A stretch of 33,829 bases of DNA from Bacillota bacterium (GTDB lineage Bacteria; Bacillota; Sulfobacillia; Sulfobacillales; JAIMBI01): the NCBI GenBank assembly GCA_021795575.1, contig JAJYPH010000017.1:1-33829 (forward strand), in the 5' to 3' direction. The position numbers and the translations under genes are program-made. Under the pieces are notes generated by a model, which did no database searches, had not been told where the DNA came from, and saw only the letters and a program-made list of their open reading frames with translations. Below are positions 15,775 through 23,466 of the stretch, piece after piece; the first letter of the stretch is position 1, and the number at the start of each line of letters is the position of its first letter.

Positions 15775-16814
15775 ATGGGTGTGGAGTGTGCGCCCGTGCC
15801 TTACGGGGCTCCGCTGGCGGCGGAAGATGTCGTAGGCGGCAGGCAGCCTTGGAGACGATCGAACGCCGGCTGCGTCTGGGATCCAGGGTCATGGTTCCCG
15901 CGCCCCGGCGAACCGGGAAGACGATGGCGGCGGCGGAGGTTCCGCGCCGGTTTATGGTGGGGAGGCGCGCGTGCTCACGGTACGTGTCGACCTGTTGGCT
16001 TGCTCCACGGCCGAAGAATTCGCCGTGAAGCTTACGACGGCGGTCTTGGCCGACCGCCATCGCGCGTTCGGAACGATGACGCTGTCCGGAGCGGACAGCG
16101 AGAGAGTGGCTGGACGACGCGTTGTCCCTGCCGGAGCGTTTGGCTGTGGCGGCTGCCGCATCGTGGTGCTGGTCGATGAGTTCCAAAAGGTGGAGCGGCT
16201 TGGCGGCGAACGTCTGACGCAGCGCATGCGGGCACACTGCCAGGGTCCGAAGTTGGCCGCCTACCTCTTGCTGGGCCGCTGTCCGACGGTGATGTCTCAT
16301 CTGTTTGCGGACCGACACGCGGCGCTGTGCCGGTTCGCCGACGCAGTGCCCGTGCGGCCGCCGGAACCCGAAGCCTGGGTGGCGTACATGTCGGCCCGTT
16401 GGTGACGGCGGGGTTCGAGATCGCCCCGGCGGCGCGGGGCCTGCTGTTGGACGCGACGGGGGACATCTCGATGCCACGGTCCGCGCTGCCCATAAGGCAT
16501 TCTCGCAGGCGCGTGCCCTCGGACGTGGTGAGGTGAAGCTGGACACCGGGCACAGGGCGGTGGACCGTACGACGGAGGGGCTGGCACTGGGCTCTTCGCA
16601 GTTGAGCGAGGCGGATCGATGCGGGATGTCGAGAGACCGCTTGCGCGAGCTGGCTTACGGCCGGCGCCCCTATGCCGGGGGGCGGGATCCTTCCACCGTA
16701 CGCCGGACGTTGGGTCGACTGGTCGCGTGGGCGCGGGTCGCAAGGTGGAGGCGGACCCAGGACCGGTTTGTCGAGACACTCTTTGGCCGCGACATCCGCC
16801 GTGGATTGGGATGA
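15775..16814 (+). pseudogene. AAA-type ATPase (archaeal ATPase_2-like), multiply frameshifted
   Basis: Pieces of one ATPase occur in order but in changing frames. In one frame, from the ATG at 15775 (GGAGGT site): VPYGAPLAAEDVVGGRQ, the usual N-terminal entry motif. In a second: ALETIERRLRLGSRV, then the Walker A remnant APRRTGKTMAA, with Ala for the first Gly. In a third (about 15970-16405): LTVRVDLLACSTAEEFAVKL, Walker B IVVLVDEFQKV, and the helical part FADRHAALCRFADAVPVRPP, ending at a stop after AYMSARW. The first frame then gives GFEIAPAARGLLLDATGD, and the second carries the C-terminal part to 16814. At least four shifts are needed, so the gene is dead. Intact relatives are P-loop ATPases common in archaea and thermophilic bacteria. 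Confidence 0.75.
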
Positions 16815-16888
16815 TGGCCGCAGCCAATGGGCTCCGTCCGCCCACGTCACCTTGCCCTGGAGAGGGCCGGCCGATGCCATGGCCACTG

Positions 16889-16897
16889 TGCTATCCT
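16889..16897 (+). promoter_or_regulatory. Possible extended -10 ahead of the MNT gene
   Basis: TGCTATCCT is an extended -10 match (TGnTATCCT) about 30 bases before the MNT start codon. No -35 box is apparent. Confidence 0.35.
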
Positions 16898-16926
16898 GCA
16901 CCCAAAGACTTTCGGAGGCGGTGGGC

Positions 16927-17238
16927 ATGCCGGATGACGTCGCGGCCACGGTGGTAAAAAACATCGTCGATGCATTTCCGGAAGTGGAGCGCGTGATTCT
17001 ATTTGGCTCTCGCGCAAGGGGAGATGCGCGCCAGGACAGCAACTGGGATTTTTTAGTCATCATGCCCTCGGCCCTGCGCCCGGTGGCGCGCGGCGTGTCC
17101 GTAAGACGAGTGGCGCGGGTTCCCGGCATCCCGATGGACTTTCTCGTACGAACCCCCGAGGAAGTGCGGGAGGGATTTCCCTTCTTCGCAGACGACATCG
17201 CACGCGAAGGGCGTCTGCTGTATGAACGACCCCGCTGA
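16927..17238 (+). CDS. MNT-type nucleotidyltransferase (antitoxin of MNT/HEPN pair)
   Basis: This 103-residue minimal nucleotidyltransferase has the motif VERVILFGSRARGDARQDSN followed by WDFLV. In active enzymes the motif is GSRARG...SDxDLxV, with two Asp binding Mg2+. Here the first Asp is Asn (S-N-W-D), so the metal site may be weakened. Active MNT antitoxins silence the HEPN toxin by adding AMP to it. The ATG has a GGAGG site eight bases upstream. The gene overlaps the HEPN gene by 17 bases, the standard order for this pair. Because the HEPN toxin is interrupted, the antitoxin may be free to drift. Confidence 0.8.
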   Translation: MPDDVAATVVKNIVDAFPEVERVILFGSRARGDARQDSNWDFLVIMPSALRPVARGVSVRRVARVPGIPMDFLVRTPEEVREGFPFFADDIAREGRLLYERPR

Positions 17239-17587
17239 GGCGTGGGTGCGCCGCGCGCAGGAAGATTTGGCGGTCGCGCGCCACGCGAGTCAGTCGGGAT
17301 GGCATGCCACCGCGTGTTTTCATGCGTAGCAATCCGCCGAGAAGTGGCTGAAGGCGTTGTTGGTTCAGTCGGGCCTCCGGCCCCCGCGAACCCATGACCT
17401 GGGCGTCCTGGCGGATACTCTGGCGGCATTTGTGGCTGTGGACGCGATTCGCGAGGCGGCGCTGGTTCTCACGGAGTACGCGGTGGACGCACGTTACCCG
17501 GGGACGGACGTGGACGCGGACGAGGCGACTCAGGCCGTCGCGTATGCGGAGTGTGTGCAGCGATGGCCGGAGACGACCGGTCTCTGA
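17222..17587 (+). pseudogene. HEPN-domain toxin with in-frame amber stop
   Basis: From the ATG at 17222, overlapping the MNT gene by 17 bases, the frame encodes MNDPAEAWVRRAQEDLAVAR and then HATACFHA. TAG follows at 17327-17329 (codon 36), and the same frame stays open to 17587 with QSAEKWLKALL, HDLGVLADTL and EYAVDARYPG. Together these make a full-length HEPN protein of about 121 codons. In relatives the block reads CFHAQQ-AEK-LKALL, so the amber codon stands where a Gln (CAG) is expected, a single C-to-T change. HEPN proteins of this group are RNA-cleaving toxins. The gene is most likely inactivated. Confidence 0.8.
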
Positions 17588-17675
17588 CCTAAGGTTTCGT
17601 GTGGTTCAACGGGGCGTCCTCGGGCTAAGTCCTTGGTTATCAGCTAGGCCTCGTGCGACGAAAAGCCTCGGCCGA

Positions 17676-17681
17676 TATACT
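17676..17681 (+). promoter_or_regulatory. Possible -10 element ahead of the DUF881 gene
   Basis: TATACT lies 19 bases before the GTG start, between the decayed HEPN gene and the DUF881 gene. The -35 region is poor. Confidence 0.35.
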
Positions 17682-17699
17682 GGACCGGGGGGGATCGGG

Positions 17700-18362
17700 G
17701 TGCAGGACGCCAATCGGCTGCTGGTGGGACTGGCCGCGCTGTTGGTGGGGGCGATGGTGGTCATTCAACTGCGCCTCGAAAACGTGGTGCCGACACCTTC
17801 GGGCAACCAGCAGTTGTTGAACCTGCTGCACCAGGCAGACGCCAAAAAGGCCACCCTGAAGCGCGAGCTGGGGTCGGCCCAGGCGCTGTTGAACCAGAAG
17901 TTGTCCGAGGCGTCGGCGGCCAAACACCTGGACCAAGAGCTGGTGCAGGCCGAAATGCTGGCAGGCACCATCCCGGTTAGCGGTCCGGGTGTGGTGGTGC
18001 ACTGGGGCAACGGCACGGCCCCGTCCGCCTTTCAAATTGCCGACATTGACCTCCTGCTGATGGTCAATGAGCTCCGCGCCTCCGGGGCGGAGGCCATCGC
18101 CATCAACGGGCAGCGCATCACGGCCGAGACCCAAATCCGGTCGGCCAGCAACTATATCTTGATCAACCAGAGCCAACAGGCCGCGCCCTTCGTGATTCAA
18201 GCGATCGGCCCGCCGCACACCATGCTCCAGGCGCTGGAGCTGCCCGGTGGCCTAGTGGACCAGTCCACCCAGGAGGGCCGCACCATTTCCGTGGCCACGG
18301 CCAAGCACCTTCAGCTGCCGGCGGTCACGACCGTCTCCACCCAATACAGCCATGCGCCTTAA
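17700..18362 (+). CDS. DUF881 family membrane-anchored protein
   Basis: This 220-residue protein has one N-terminal transmembrane segment (about residues 6-23), a coiled-coil-prone stretch (about 36-90, rich in Lys/Glu/Gln/Leu), and a globular extracytoplasmic domain. The domain motifs SGPGVVVHWGNG, IADIDLLLMVNELRASGAEA and AINGQRI are typical of DUF881 proteins. These are often encoded near cell-division or cell-wall genes in Gram-positive bacteria; their role is not established. The GTG at 17700 has a GGGGGGGA site six bases upstream. The gene for a phospholipase C-like protein follows. Confidence 0.82.
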   Translation: MQDANRLLVGLAALLVGAMVVIQLRLENVVPTPSGNQQLLNLLHQADAKKATLKRELGSAQALLNQKLSEASAAKHLDQELVQAEMLAGTIPVSGPGVVVHWGNGTAPSAFQIADIDLLLMVNELRASGAEAIAINGQRITAETQIRSASNYILINQSQQAAPFVIQAIGPPHTMLQALELPGGLVDQSTQEGRTISVATAKHLQLPAVTTVSTQYSHAP

Positions 18363-18444
18363 CCTCGGTCGGGGGACGTGGGGCGATGGCGCCTGGCGGC
18401 TGGTGGGCATGATGCCGTGGCGATCTCGAGAAGGGGGAGTGCGT

Positions 18445-19062
18445 GTGCCGTCCTGGATCATGCATCTGGTGGTGGCCGAGGGCGTGGCGGCTGGCCGGCC
18501 CGACTTGGACGTCGCCGAAGTGTGGCTCGGCGCGCTGGCGCCGGACGCCTCGGGCGACAAGTGCCGGAGTCATTTAAAGGGACCGCGTTACCGCGCGTCG
18601 GATGGGGCGCCGTTTGGCCTGGGACACTTTCTCCACCAATTTGGTCCCCAGCTCCGGGATCCAAAGACAGCGGCGTTCTACGTGGGCTACTGGTCCCACT
18701 TGGTGGCCGACGACCTCATGGCCCAGTGGCTCTACTTCAGCGGGCTGAAGGAGCAGCTGGCGGTGGCTGGCGGCCGGCGCATCCTGTACGGCGACTATGA
18801 CCGGTTGAACGCCTGGCTGGTTGACCGTCTGCCCGCGCGGGACGTGGTCCATCGGCGCCTTTGGGCCGCGCCGCAGGATGTGGCGCGCGTCTGCCCGCTC
18901 ATCGAGGCCAACCAGCTGCCGACGGTGCTGGCGGGAACTTGGGCCCACGTGAACGCGCCGAAGCCAGCCCGGAACCTCCAATGGCTCGCCCCCGCGCTGG
19001 TGGATGGCTACTTGGAGCGTGCCGCCGCCCGCACCCTTGAGGGCTTGAGCGGAAGCGGGTAG
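18445..19062 (+). CDS. Zinc-dependent phospholipase C-like hydrolase
   Basis: This 205-residue protein resembles the bacterial zinc-dependent phospholipase C/hydrolase family. The N-terminus PSWIMHLVVAEGV, the LGALAPDAS motif, and FYVGYWSHLVADDLMAQW place His and Asp residues (His7, Asp34, His43, His85, Asp89/90) as likely metal ligands. There is no signal peptide, so any lipid substrate would be met from inside; many such proteins have no known substrate. I prefer GTG 18445, giving the family-typical MPSWIMHL start with GGGGGAG upstream. An ATG at 18352, overlapping the previous gene by 11 bases, is the alternative. Confidence 0.7.
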   Translation: MPSWIMHLVVAEGVAAGRPDLDVAEVWLGALAPDASGDKCRSHLKGPRYRASDGAPFGLGHFLHQFGPQLRDPKTAAFYVGYWSHLVADDLMAQWLYFSGLKEQLAVAGGRRILYGDYDRLNAWLVDRLPARDVVHRRLWAAPQDVARVCPLIEANQLPTVLAGTWAHVNAPKPARNLQWLAPALVDGYLERAAARTLEGLSGSG

Positions 19063-19128
19063 CGGGATCTCCAGGCCGGGCTGACTCGCCGCCGAGAGAA
19101 GTTGTCGGCGGCCAGCGGCTGAATTGTG

Positions 19129-19134
19129 TATGAT
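19129..19134 (+). promoter_or_regulatory. Possible -10 element of the icd-mdh-sucCD cluster
   Basis: TATGAT lies 48 bases before the icd start in a 119-base gap. A TTGTCG at 19102 is too far upstream (21-base spacer) to be a good -35, so the promoter is tentative. It is the only visible candidate before the long rightward run of genes. Confidence 0.35.
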
Positions 19135-19181
19135 GTCATGGGTATCGGTGTCGGTGAGTGCCGTAGAAAGGGGTTGCCGCG

Positions 19182-20423
19182 TTGGAGACAGCGGCCCAGC
19201 TGCAAGGTATGCGCATTCGGTACGACGAGGGCCAGCTGGTGGTCCCGGACGTACCGATTATTCCGTTCATCGAGGGCGACGGCATTGGACCGGACATTTG
19301 GCGCGCCACCCAGCGGATGGTGGACGGGGCCGTGGAGAAAACATACGGCGGTCAGCGGCGCATCCAGTGGCTGCCCCTGTTAGCCGGCGAGCGGGCGCAC
19401 GAGGAGACGGGCGAATGGCTGCCGAAAGCCACGCTGGAGGAGATTCGGTCGCACCGAGTGGCCATCAAGGGACCGCTCACCACCCCGGTGGGCGGCGGCA
19501 TTCGGTCGCTCAATGTCACGCTCAGGCAGGAGCTGGACCTGTATGCCTGCGTCCGACCGATCCGATACATCGCGGGAGTGCCAAGCCCCATGCGGGCACC
19601 GGAACAGGTGGACATGGTGATTTTTCGCGAGAACACGGAGGATGTGTACACCGGGATCGAGTGGCCGGCGGGGTCCGAAGCGGCCCGGCGTCTGGCGGCC
19701 TTTGTCACCGACGAGCTGGGCCAGCCCGTGTCGCCGGAGGCGGGGATTGGGGTAAAGCCCATGACGCGCGCCGGCTCCGAGCGAATCATCCGGGCCGCCA
19801 TTGACTACGCGCTGGCACACGGCCGCCGCTCGGTGACCATGATGCACAAGGGCAACATCATGAAGTACACCGAAGGCGCCTTTCGCGAGTGGGGGTACGC
19901 GCTGGCCGAGCGGGACTACTCGGGACGCGTTATCACCGAGCAGGCTCTGTGGGACGAGTTTGGCGGCGAGGTCCCGGCCGGCAAAGTGCTTTTGAAGGAC
20001 CGCATCGCCGACATCATGTTTCAGCAGGTGATCCTGCGCCCGGCCGAGTACGACGTGATTGCCTGCCCGAATCTCAACGGAGACTACCTGTCGGATGCGC
20101 TGGCGGCCCAGGTGGGCGGCGTGGGCATGGCGCCCGGCGCCAACATGTCTGACGGACTCGCGGTGTTTGAGGCCACGCACGGCACGGCGCCCAAGTACGC
20201 CAACCAGGACAAGGTCAACCCGGGATCGCTGGTGCTGTCCGCCATCATGATGCTGGAGTACATTGGGTGGGGCGAGGCGGGGCGCGCCTTGGATGCGGCG
20301 CTCAGCGCCACCATCGCCGAGGGCGTGGTGACCTATGATCTGGCGCGGCAGCGGGCCGATGCCCGTGAGGTGAAAACCTCGGAATTTGCCACGGCCGTGG
20401 TCGCGCATCTCGGAGGACACTAG
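19182..20423 (+). CDS. icd: NADP-dependent isocitrate dehydrogenase
   Basis: This 413-residue protein aligns by eye along its length with the E. coli enzyme (416 aa), which oxidises isocitrate to 2-oxoglutarate and CO2. The substrate-binding block [20 protein letters not shown] contains Ser109 and Asn111, equivalent to E. coli Ser113 and Asn115; Ser113 is the regulatory phosphorylation site there. Lys and Asp catalytic residues lie in [13 protein letters not shown] and [26 protein letters not shown] keeps the Lys-Tyr pair that selects NADP over NAD. The start is TTG 19182, with AAAGGGG upstream. It opens a TCA block followed by mdh, sucC and sucD, and supplies 2-oxoglutarate and NADPH. Termination is TAG. 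Confidence 0.97.
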   Translation: METAAQLQGMRIRYDEGQLVVPDVPIIPFIEGDGIGPDIWRATQRMVDGAVEKTYGGQRRIQWLPLLAGERAHEETGEWLPKATLEEIRSHRVAIKGPLTTPVGGGIRSLNVTLRQELDLYACVRPIRYIAGVPSPMRAPEQVDMVIFRENTEDVYTGIEWPAGSEAARRLAAFVTDELGQPVSPEAGIGVKPMTRAGSERIIRAAIDYALAHGRRSVTMMHKGNIMKYTEGAFREWGYALAERDYSGRVITEQALWDEFGGEVPAGKVLLKDRIADIMFQQVILRPAEYDVIACPNLNGDYLSDALAAQVGGVGMAPGANMSDGLAVFEATHGTAPKYANQDKVNPGSLVLSAIMMLEYIGWGEAGRALDAALSATIAEGVVTYDLARQRADAREVKTSEFATAVVAHLGGH

Positions 20424-20465
20424 GAGCCGTAGGATGATGCAGGGACGAGAGGGGAGAGCCAACCG

Positions 20466-21401
20466 ATGTTTGAGAAGTTCAAGCGGCCCAAGCTGACCGT
20501 GGTGGGTTCGGGCGCTACGGGAGCCACCACCGCGCACATTGCCGCATTGAAGGGGCTGGGCGACATCGTCCTGCTGGACGTTGTCGAAGGGATTCCGCAG
20601 GGCAAGGCGCTCGACATTTGGGAATCCGGCCCTATCGAAGGGTTTGACAGCCGCGTAGTGGGCACCAATGATTACGCCGACACGGCCGGCTCCGACATTG
20701 TGGTGATTACGGCGGGCATGCCCAGAAAACCTGGGATGAGCCGGGACGACCTCCTGAAGGTGAACGCGGGGATCGTGCACGACGTGGCGGCGGCCGCCGC
20801 TCAACACTCTCCGGACGCCATCATCGTGGTGCTGACCAACCCGGCCGACGTGATGACGTTCGTCGCCCAGCAGGCTACCGGCTTCCCGCACCACCGCGTG
20901 CTGGGTCAGGCGGGGGTGCTGGATTCCGCTCGGTTTCGGACGTTTTTGGCTGATGCGCTGGGCGTGTCGCCGAAGGACGTCTCGGCATTCGTCATGGGTG
21001 GCCACGGCGACGCCATGGTTCCCCTCGTGCGCTATTCGTTCGCCGGAGGCATTCCGGTGGAGAAGCTCCTGCCGAAAGCGCAGATCGAGGAGATTGTGCA
21101 GCGCACCCGGGTGGGGGGCGGCGAAATTGTCAACCTGATGAAGATGAGTGCCTATTACGCGCCCGGGTCGTCCCTGGGAGCGATGCTGACGGCGATCCTG
21201 CAGGACGAGCGCCGCATTCTGCCTATCATCGCCTATCTGAACGGGGAGTATGGGGAGCGGGACATCTACGTGGGGGTGCCGGCCATCCTCGGCGGAAACG
21301 GCGTGGAGCGGGTGCTCGAGGTAGACTTCACCGACGAGGAGCGCGTGATGTTTCAGAAGTCGGTGGACAGCGTACGGGGCCCGCTGGCACTGGTGAAGTG
21401 A
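20466..21401 (+). CDS. mdh: Malate dehydrogenase (LDH-like type)
   Basis: This 311-residue NAD-dependent malate dehydrogenase interconverts malate and oxaloacetate. The Rossmann motif is GSGATG (14-19), and Asp38 after beta2 selects NAD. The active-site loop TAGMPRKPGMSRDD carries Arg87 and Arg93, and the Arg in the coenzyme loop distinguishes malate from lactate dehydrogenase (Gln there). LDSARFR (Asp153, Arg156) and the catalytic His180 in MGGHGDAMVP complete the site. It resembles the LDH-like MDH of Bacillus and relatives. It follows icd by 42 bases and precedes sucC by 42, with a GAGAGGGGAGAG-type site ahead of the ATG. Confidence 0.97.
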   Translation: MFEKFKRPKLTVVGSGATGATTAHIAALKGLGDIVLLDVVEGIPQGKALDIWESGPIEGFDSRVVGTNDYADTAGSDIVVITAGMPRKPGMSRDDLLKVNAGIVHDVAAAAAQHSPDAIIVVLTNPADVMTFVAQQATGFPHHRVLGQAGVLDSARFRTFLADALGVSPKDVSAFVMGGHGDAMVPLVRYSFAGGIPVEKLLPKAQIEEIVQRTRVGGGEIVNLMKMSAYYAPGSSLGAMLTAILQDERRILPIIAYLNGEYGERDIYVGVPAILGGNGVERVLEVDFTDEERVMFQKSVDSVRGPLALVK

Positions 21402-21443
21402 GGGCCGTCCTGGAGCCAGAGTTGTATCGGGAGGGTAGAGCAC

Positions 21444-22556
21444 ATGAAGCTGTATGAGTACTTGGCCAAGCAGATTTTGGCCGACGCGGGGGTGCCGATT
21501 CCGCCGGGGCGCGTCGTGGACACCCCGGAGGACGCGGCGGCCGCGGTGCGCGAGATCGGGCCCGTGGCGCTCAAAGCGCAGGTGCTGGTGGGCGGCCGCG
21601 GCAAGGCCGGCGGCATCAAGTTTGCCGAGACGGCGGACGAGGCGCCGCAGGTGGCCAAGCAAATTCTGGGCATGGATTTGAAGGGATACCGGGTGGAGCG
21701 CCTCTACGCCGAAGGCAAACTGGCCATTGAGCGCGAGATTTATGTGTCGGTGACGACAGATCGATCCCGGCGCTGCCCCCTGGTCATGGCCTCCGCCCAT
21801 GGCGGGGTGGAGATCGAAGACGTGGAGGACCGCCACATTGTGCGCCGCCATGTGGATCCGCGCGTGGGCGTGCTGCCGTACTTCGGCAAGGAGATGGCCT
21901 ACGCCCTGGACCTGCCGGCCGGCCTGGCGCGGGAGTTTGGTGACCTGGTGGAGAAGCTTTATCACATCTATCGGCAGTACGACGCCGAACTGGTGGAAAT
22001 CAATCCGCTCGCGGTGGTGGACGGTCATCTGGTGGCTGCCGATGCGCGCCTGAATGTGGATGACAGCGCGCTCTTTCGCCATCGGGCGCTCCCGGTGGTG
22101 GAAGAAGGCACTCCCACCGAGCACAAGGTGAGCGAGATTGGCCTCGCGTTCGTGGAGCTGGACGGCGACATCGCCATCATGGCGAACGGCGCCGGGATGG
22201 CCATGGCCACGCTGGATACGATTCAGCATTTTGGCGGCCGCCCGGCCAACTTCCTGGACGCCGGCGGCGGGGCGTCGGTCGAGCCTACGGCACAGGCGCT
22301 GGCGGTGCTGGTGGGCATGCATCCCAAGGCGATTTTCGTCAACATCTTTGGCGGCATCACCCGATGCGACGATGTGGCGAAAGCCATCATTCAGGTTAAA
22401 AACACCGAGGGCATTCCGGTGCCGCTGGTGGTGCGCCTCACGGGCACCAACGAAAAAGAAGGCGTGGCGCTCTTGGAGCACGAGGGCATTTCCGCATATT
22501 CCGAGATGGACAAGGCCGCGCAGCAAGTGGTGGCCCTGGCCGGGGAGGGCCGTTAG
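21444..22556 (+). CDS. sucC: Succinyl-CoA synthetase (ADP/GDP-forming), beta subunit
   Basis: This 370-residue ATP-grasp subunit of succinyl-CoA synthetase converts succinyl-CoA to succinate with NTP formation. KAQVLVGGRGKAGG (44-57) is the nucleotide-binding start. VEINPL (184-189) and DARLNVDD hold metal ligands. NGAGMAMATLD and FVNIFGGITRCDDVA are the CoA-ligase part. It is 15-20 residues shorter than the E. coli protein (388 aa), mainly in the segment after residue 75 (MDLKGYRVERLYAEGK). All key motifs remain, so it should be functional. It abuts sucD exactly (TAG then ATG). Confidence 0.97.
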   Translation: MKLYEYLAKQILADAGVPIPPGRVVDTPEDAAAAVREIGPVALKAQVLVGGRGKAGGIKFAETADEAPQVAKQILGMDLKGYRVERLYAEGKLAIEREIYVSVTTDRSRRCPLVMASAHGGVEIEDVEDRHIVRRHVDPRVGVLPYFGKEMAYALDLPAGLAREFGDLVEKLYHIYRQYDAELVEINPLAVVDGHLVAADARLNVDDSALFRHRALPVVEEGTPTEHKVSEIGLAFVELDGDIAIMANGAGMAMATLDTIQHFGGRPANFLDAGGGASVEPTAQALAVLVGMHPKAIFVNIFGGITRCDDVAKAIIQVKNTEGIPVPLVVRLTGTNEKEGVALLEHEGISAYSEMDKAAQQVVALAGEGR

Positions 22557-23426
22557 ATGGCGATTTATCTGCACCGAGGGCAAAAGATCCTGGTTCAGGG
22601 CATCACGGGGCGCCAAGGCACATTCCACGCACAGCAGATGCGCGCCTTCGGCGCGAACGTGGTGGGCGGCACGTCGCCGGGCAAAGGCGGCACGCTGGTG
22701 GACGGCGTCCCGGTTTTTGATACCGTCCGCGAGGCCGTGGGGGAAACGGGGGCCACGGCGTCGATTGTGTTTGTCCCCGGCCCGTACACCAAGGACGCCG
22801 CCTTTGAGGCGCTGGAGAACGGGATTCGCCTCCTGGTGCTCATCCCCGAACACGTGCCGGTGGCAGATTCCATCGACATCGTGACGCGGGCCCAGGACTT
22901 GGGTGCGGACGTCGTGGGCCCCAACACCTTCGGGGTGATTTCGCCCGGCGAAGGCACCAAGATGGGCATTATGCCGAATCACATTTATCGACCGGGCGAG
23001 GTGGGGGTCGTGGCGCGCTCGGGCACGCTGTCGTACGAGATTGCCTACCAGTTGACCAACGCCGGCCTGGGACAAAGCACTGTCGTGGGCATGGGGGGCG
23101 ATCCGGTGGTGGGCGGCACCTTCGTGTCCGTCCTGCAACGATTCCGCGAAGACGCGGCCACGCGGGCCGTGGTGCTGGTGGGCGAGATTGGCGGGAGCGC
23201 GGAGGAAGAGGCGGCCGACTATCTGTCGACTTTGGACAAACCGGTGGTGGCGTATCTGGCGGGGCGGGCCGCGCCGGCGGGCAAGCGCATGGGTCATGCG
23301 GGCGCCATTATCGAGCGCGGCCGCGGAACCTTGGAGAGCAAGGAGCGGGCGCTGTCTCAAGCCGGCGCCCGTGTCGTCACGGTGCCGTGGGACGTCGCGC
23401 CGGCGGTGGCGGAGGTGCTGCGCTAA
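22557..23426 (+). CDS. sucD: Succinyl-CoA synthetase (ADP/GDP-forming), alpha subunit
   Basis: This 289-residue alpha subunit of succinyl-CoA synthetase has a CoA-binding Rossmann region ([18 protein letters not shown], from residue 11). His247 in KRMGHAGAI carries the phosphoryl group between nucleotide and succinate. [13 protein letters not shown] and ARSGTLSYE are further conserved blocks. The ATG directly follows the sucC stop, so the subunits are made in balance. After it, a 14-bp palindrome lies before hemA. Confidence 0.97.
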   Translation: MAIYLHRGQKILVQGITGRQGTFHAQQMRAFGANVVGGTSPGKGGTLVDGVPVFDTVREAVGETGATASIVFVPGPYTKDAAFEALENGIRLLVLIPEHVPVADSIDIVTRAQDLGADVVGPNTFGVISPGEGTKMGIMPNHIYRPGEVGVVARSGTLSYEIAYQLTNAGLGQSTVVGMGGDPVVGGTFVSVLQRFREDAATRAVVLVGEIGGSAEEEAADYLSTLDKPVVAYLAGRAAPAGKRMGHAGAIIERGRGTLESKERALSQAGARVVTVPWDVAPAVAEVLR

Positions 23427-23428
23427 CG

Positions 23429-23442
23429 CTGACCATGGTCAG
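23429..23442. repeat. Perfect 14-bp palindrome between sucD and hemA
   Basis: CTGACCATGGTCAG is fully self-complementary and lies just after the sucD stop, 25 bases before the hemA start. Its position and symmetry fit a dimeric regulator site or a small hairpin that could modulate hemA. No protein is known to bind it. Confidence 0.4.
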
Positions 23443-23466
23443 AGAGGGGGGAGCTTTATCCGCCTG

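Noticed and set aside
17222-17587. Recoding of TAG as an amino acid in HEPN and the lipoprotein
   Set aside because: TAG is used as the normal terminal stop by icd, sucC, the EtfD-like gene, the NmrA gene and the antitoxin, so general amber recoding would extend many core proteins.
19380-23360. A 1326-codon open frame on the minus strand opposite icd, mdh, sucC and sucD
   Set aside because: Its product is His- and Arg-rich with no recognisable domain, it lacks a ribosome binding site at the start, and it lies exactly opposite four well-conserved genes. Long antisense open frames are expected where GC-rich codons avoid stop codons in the opposite strand.
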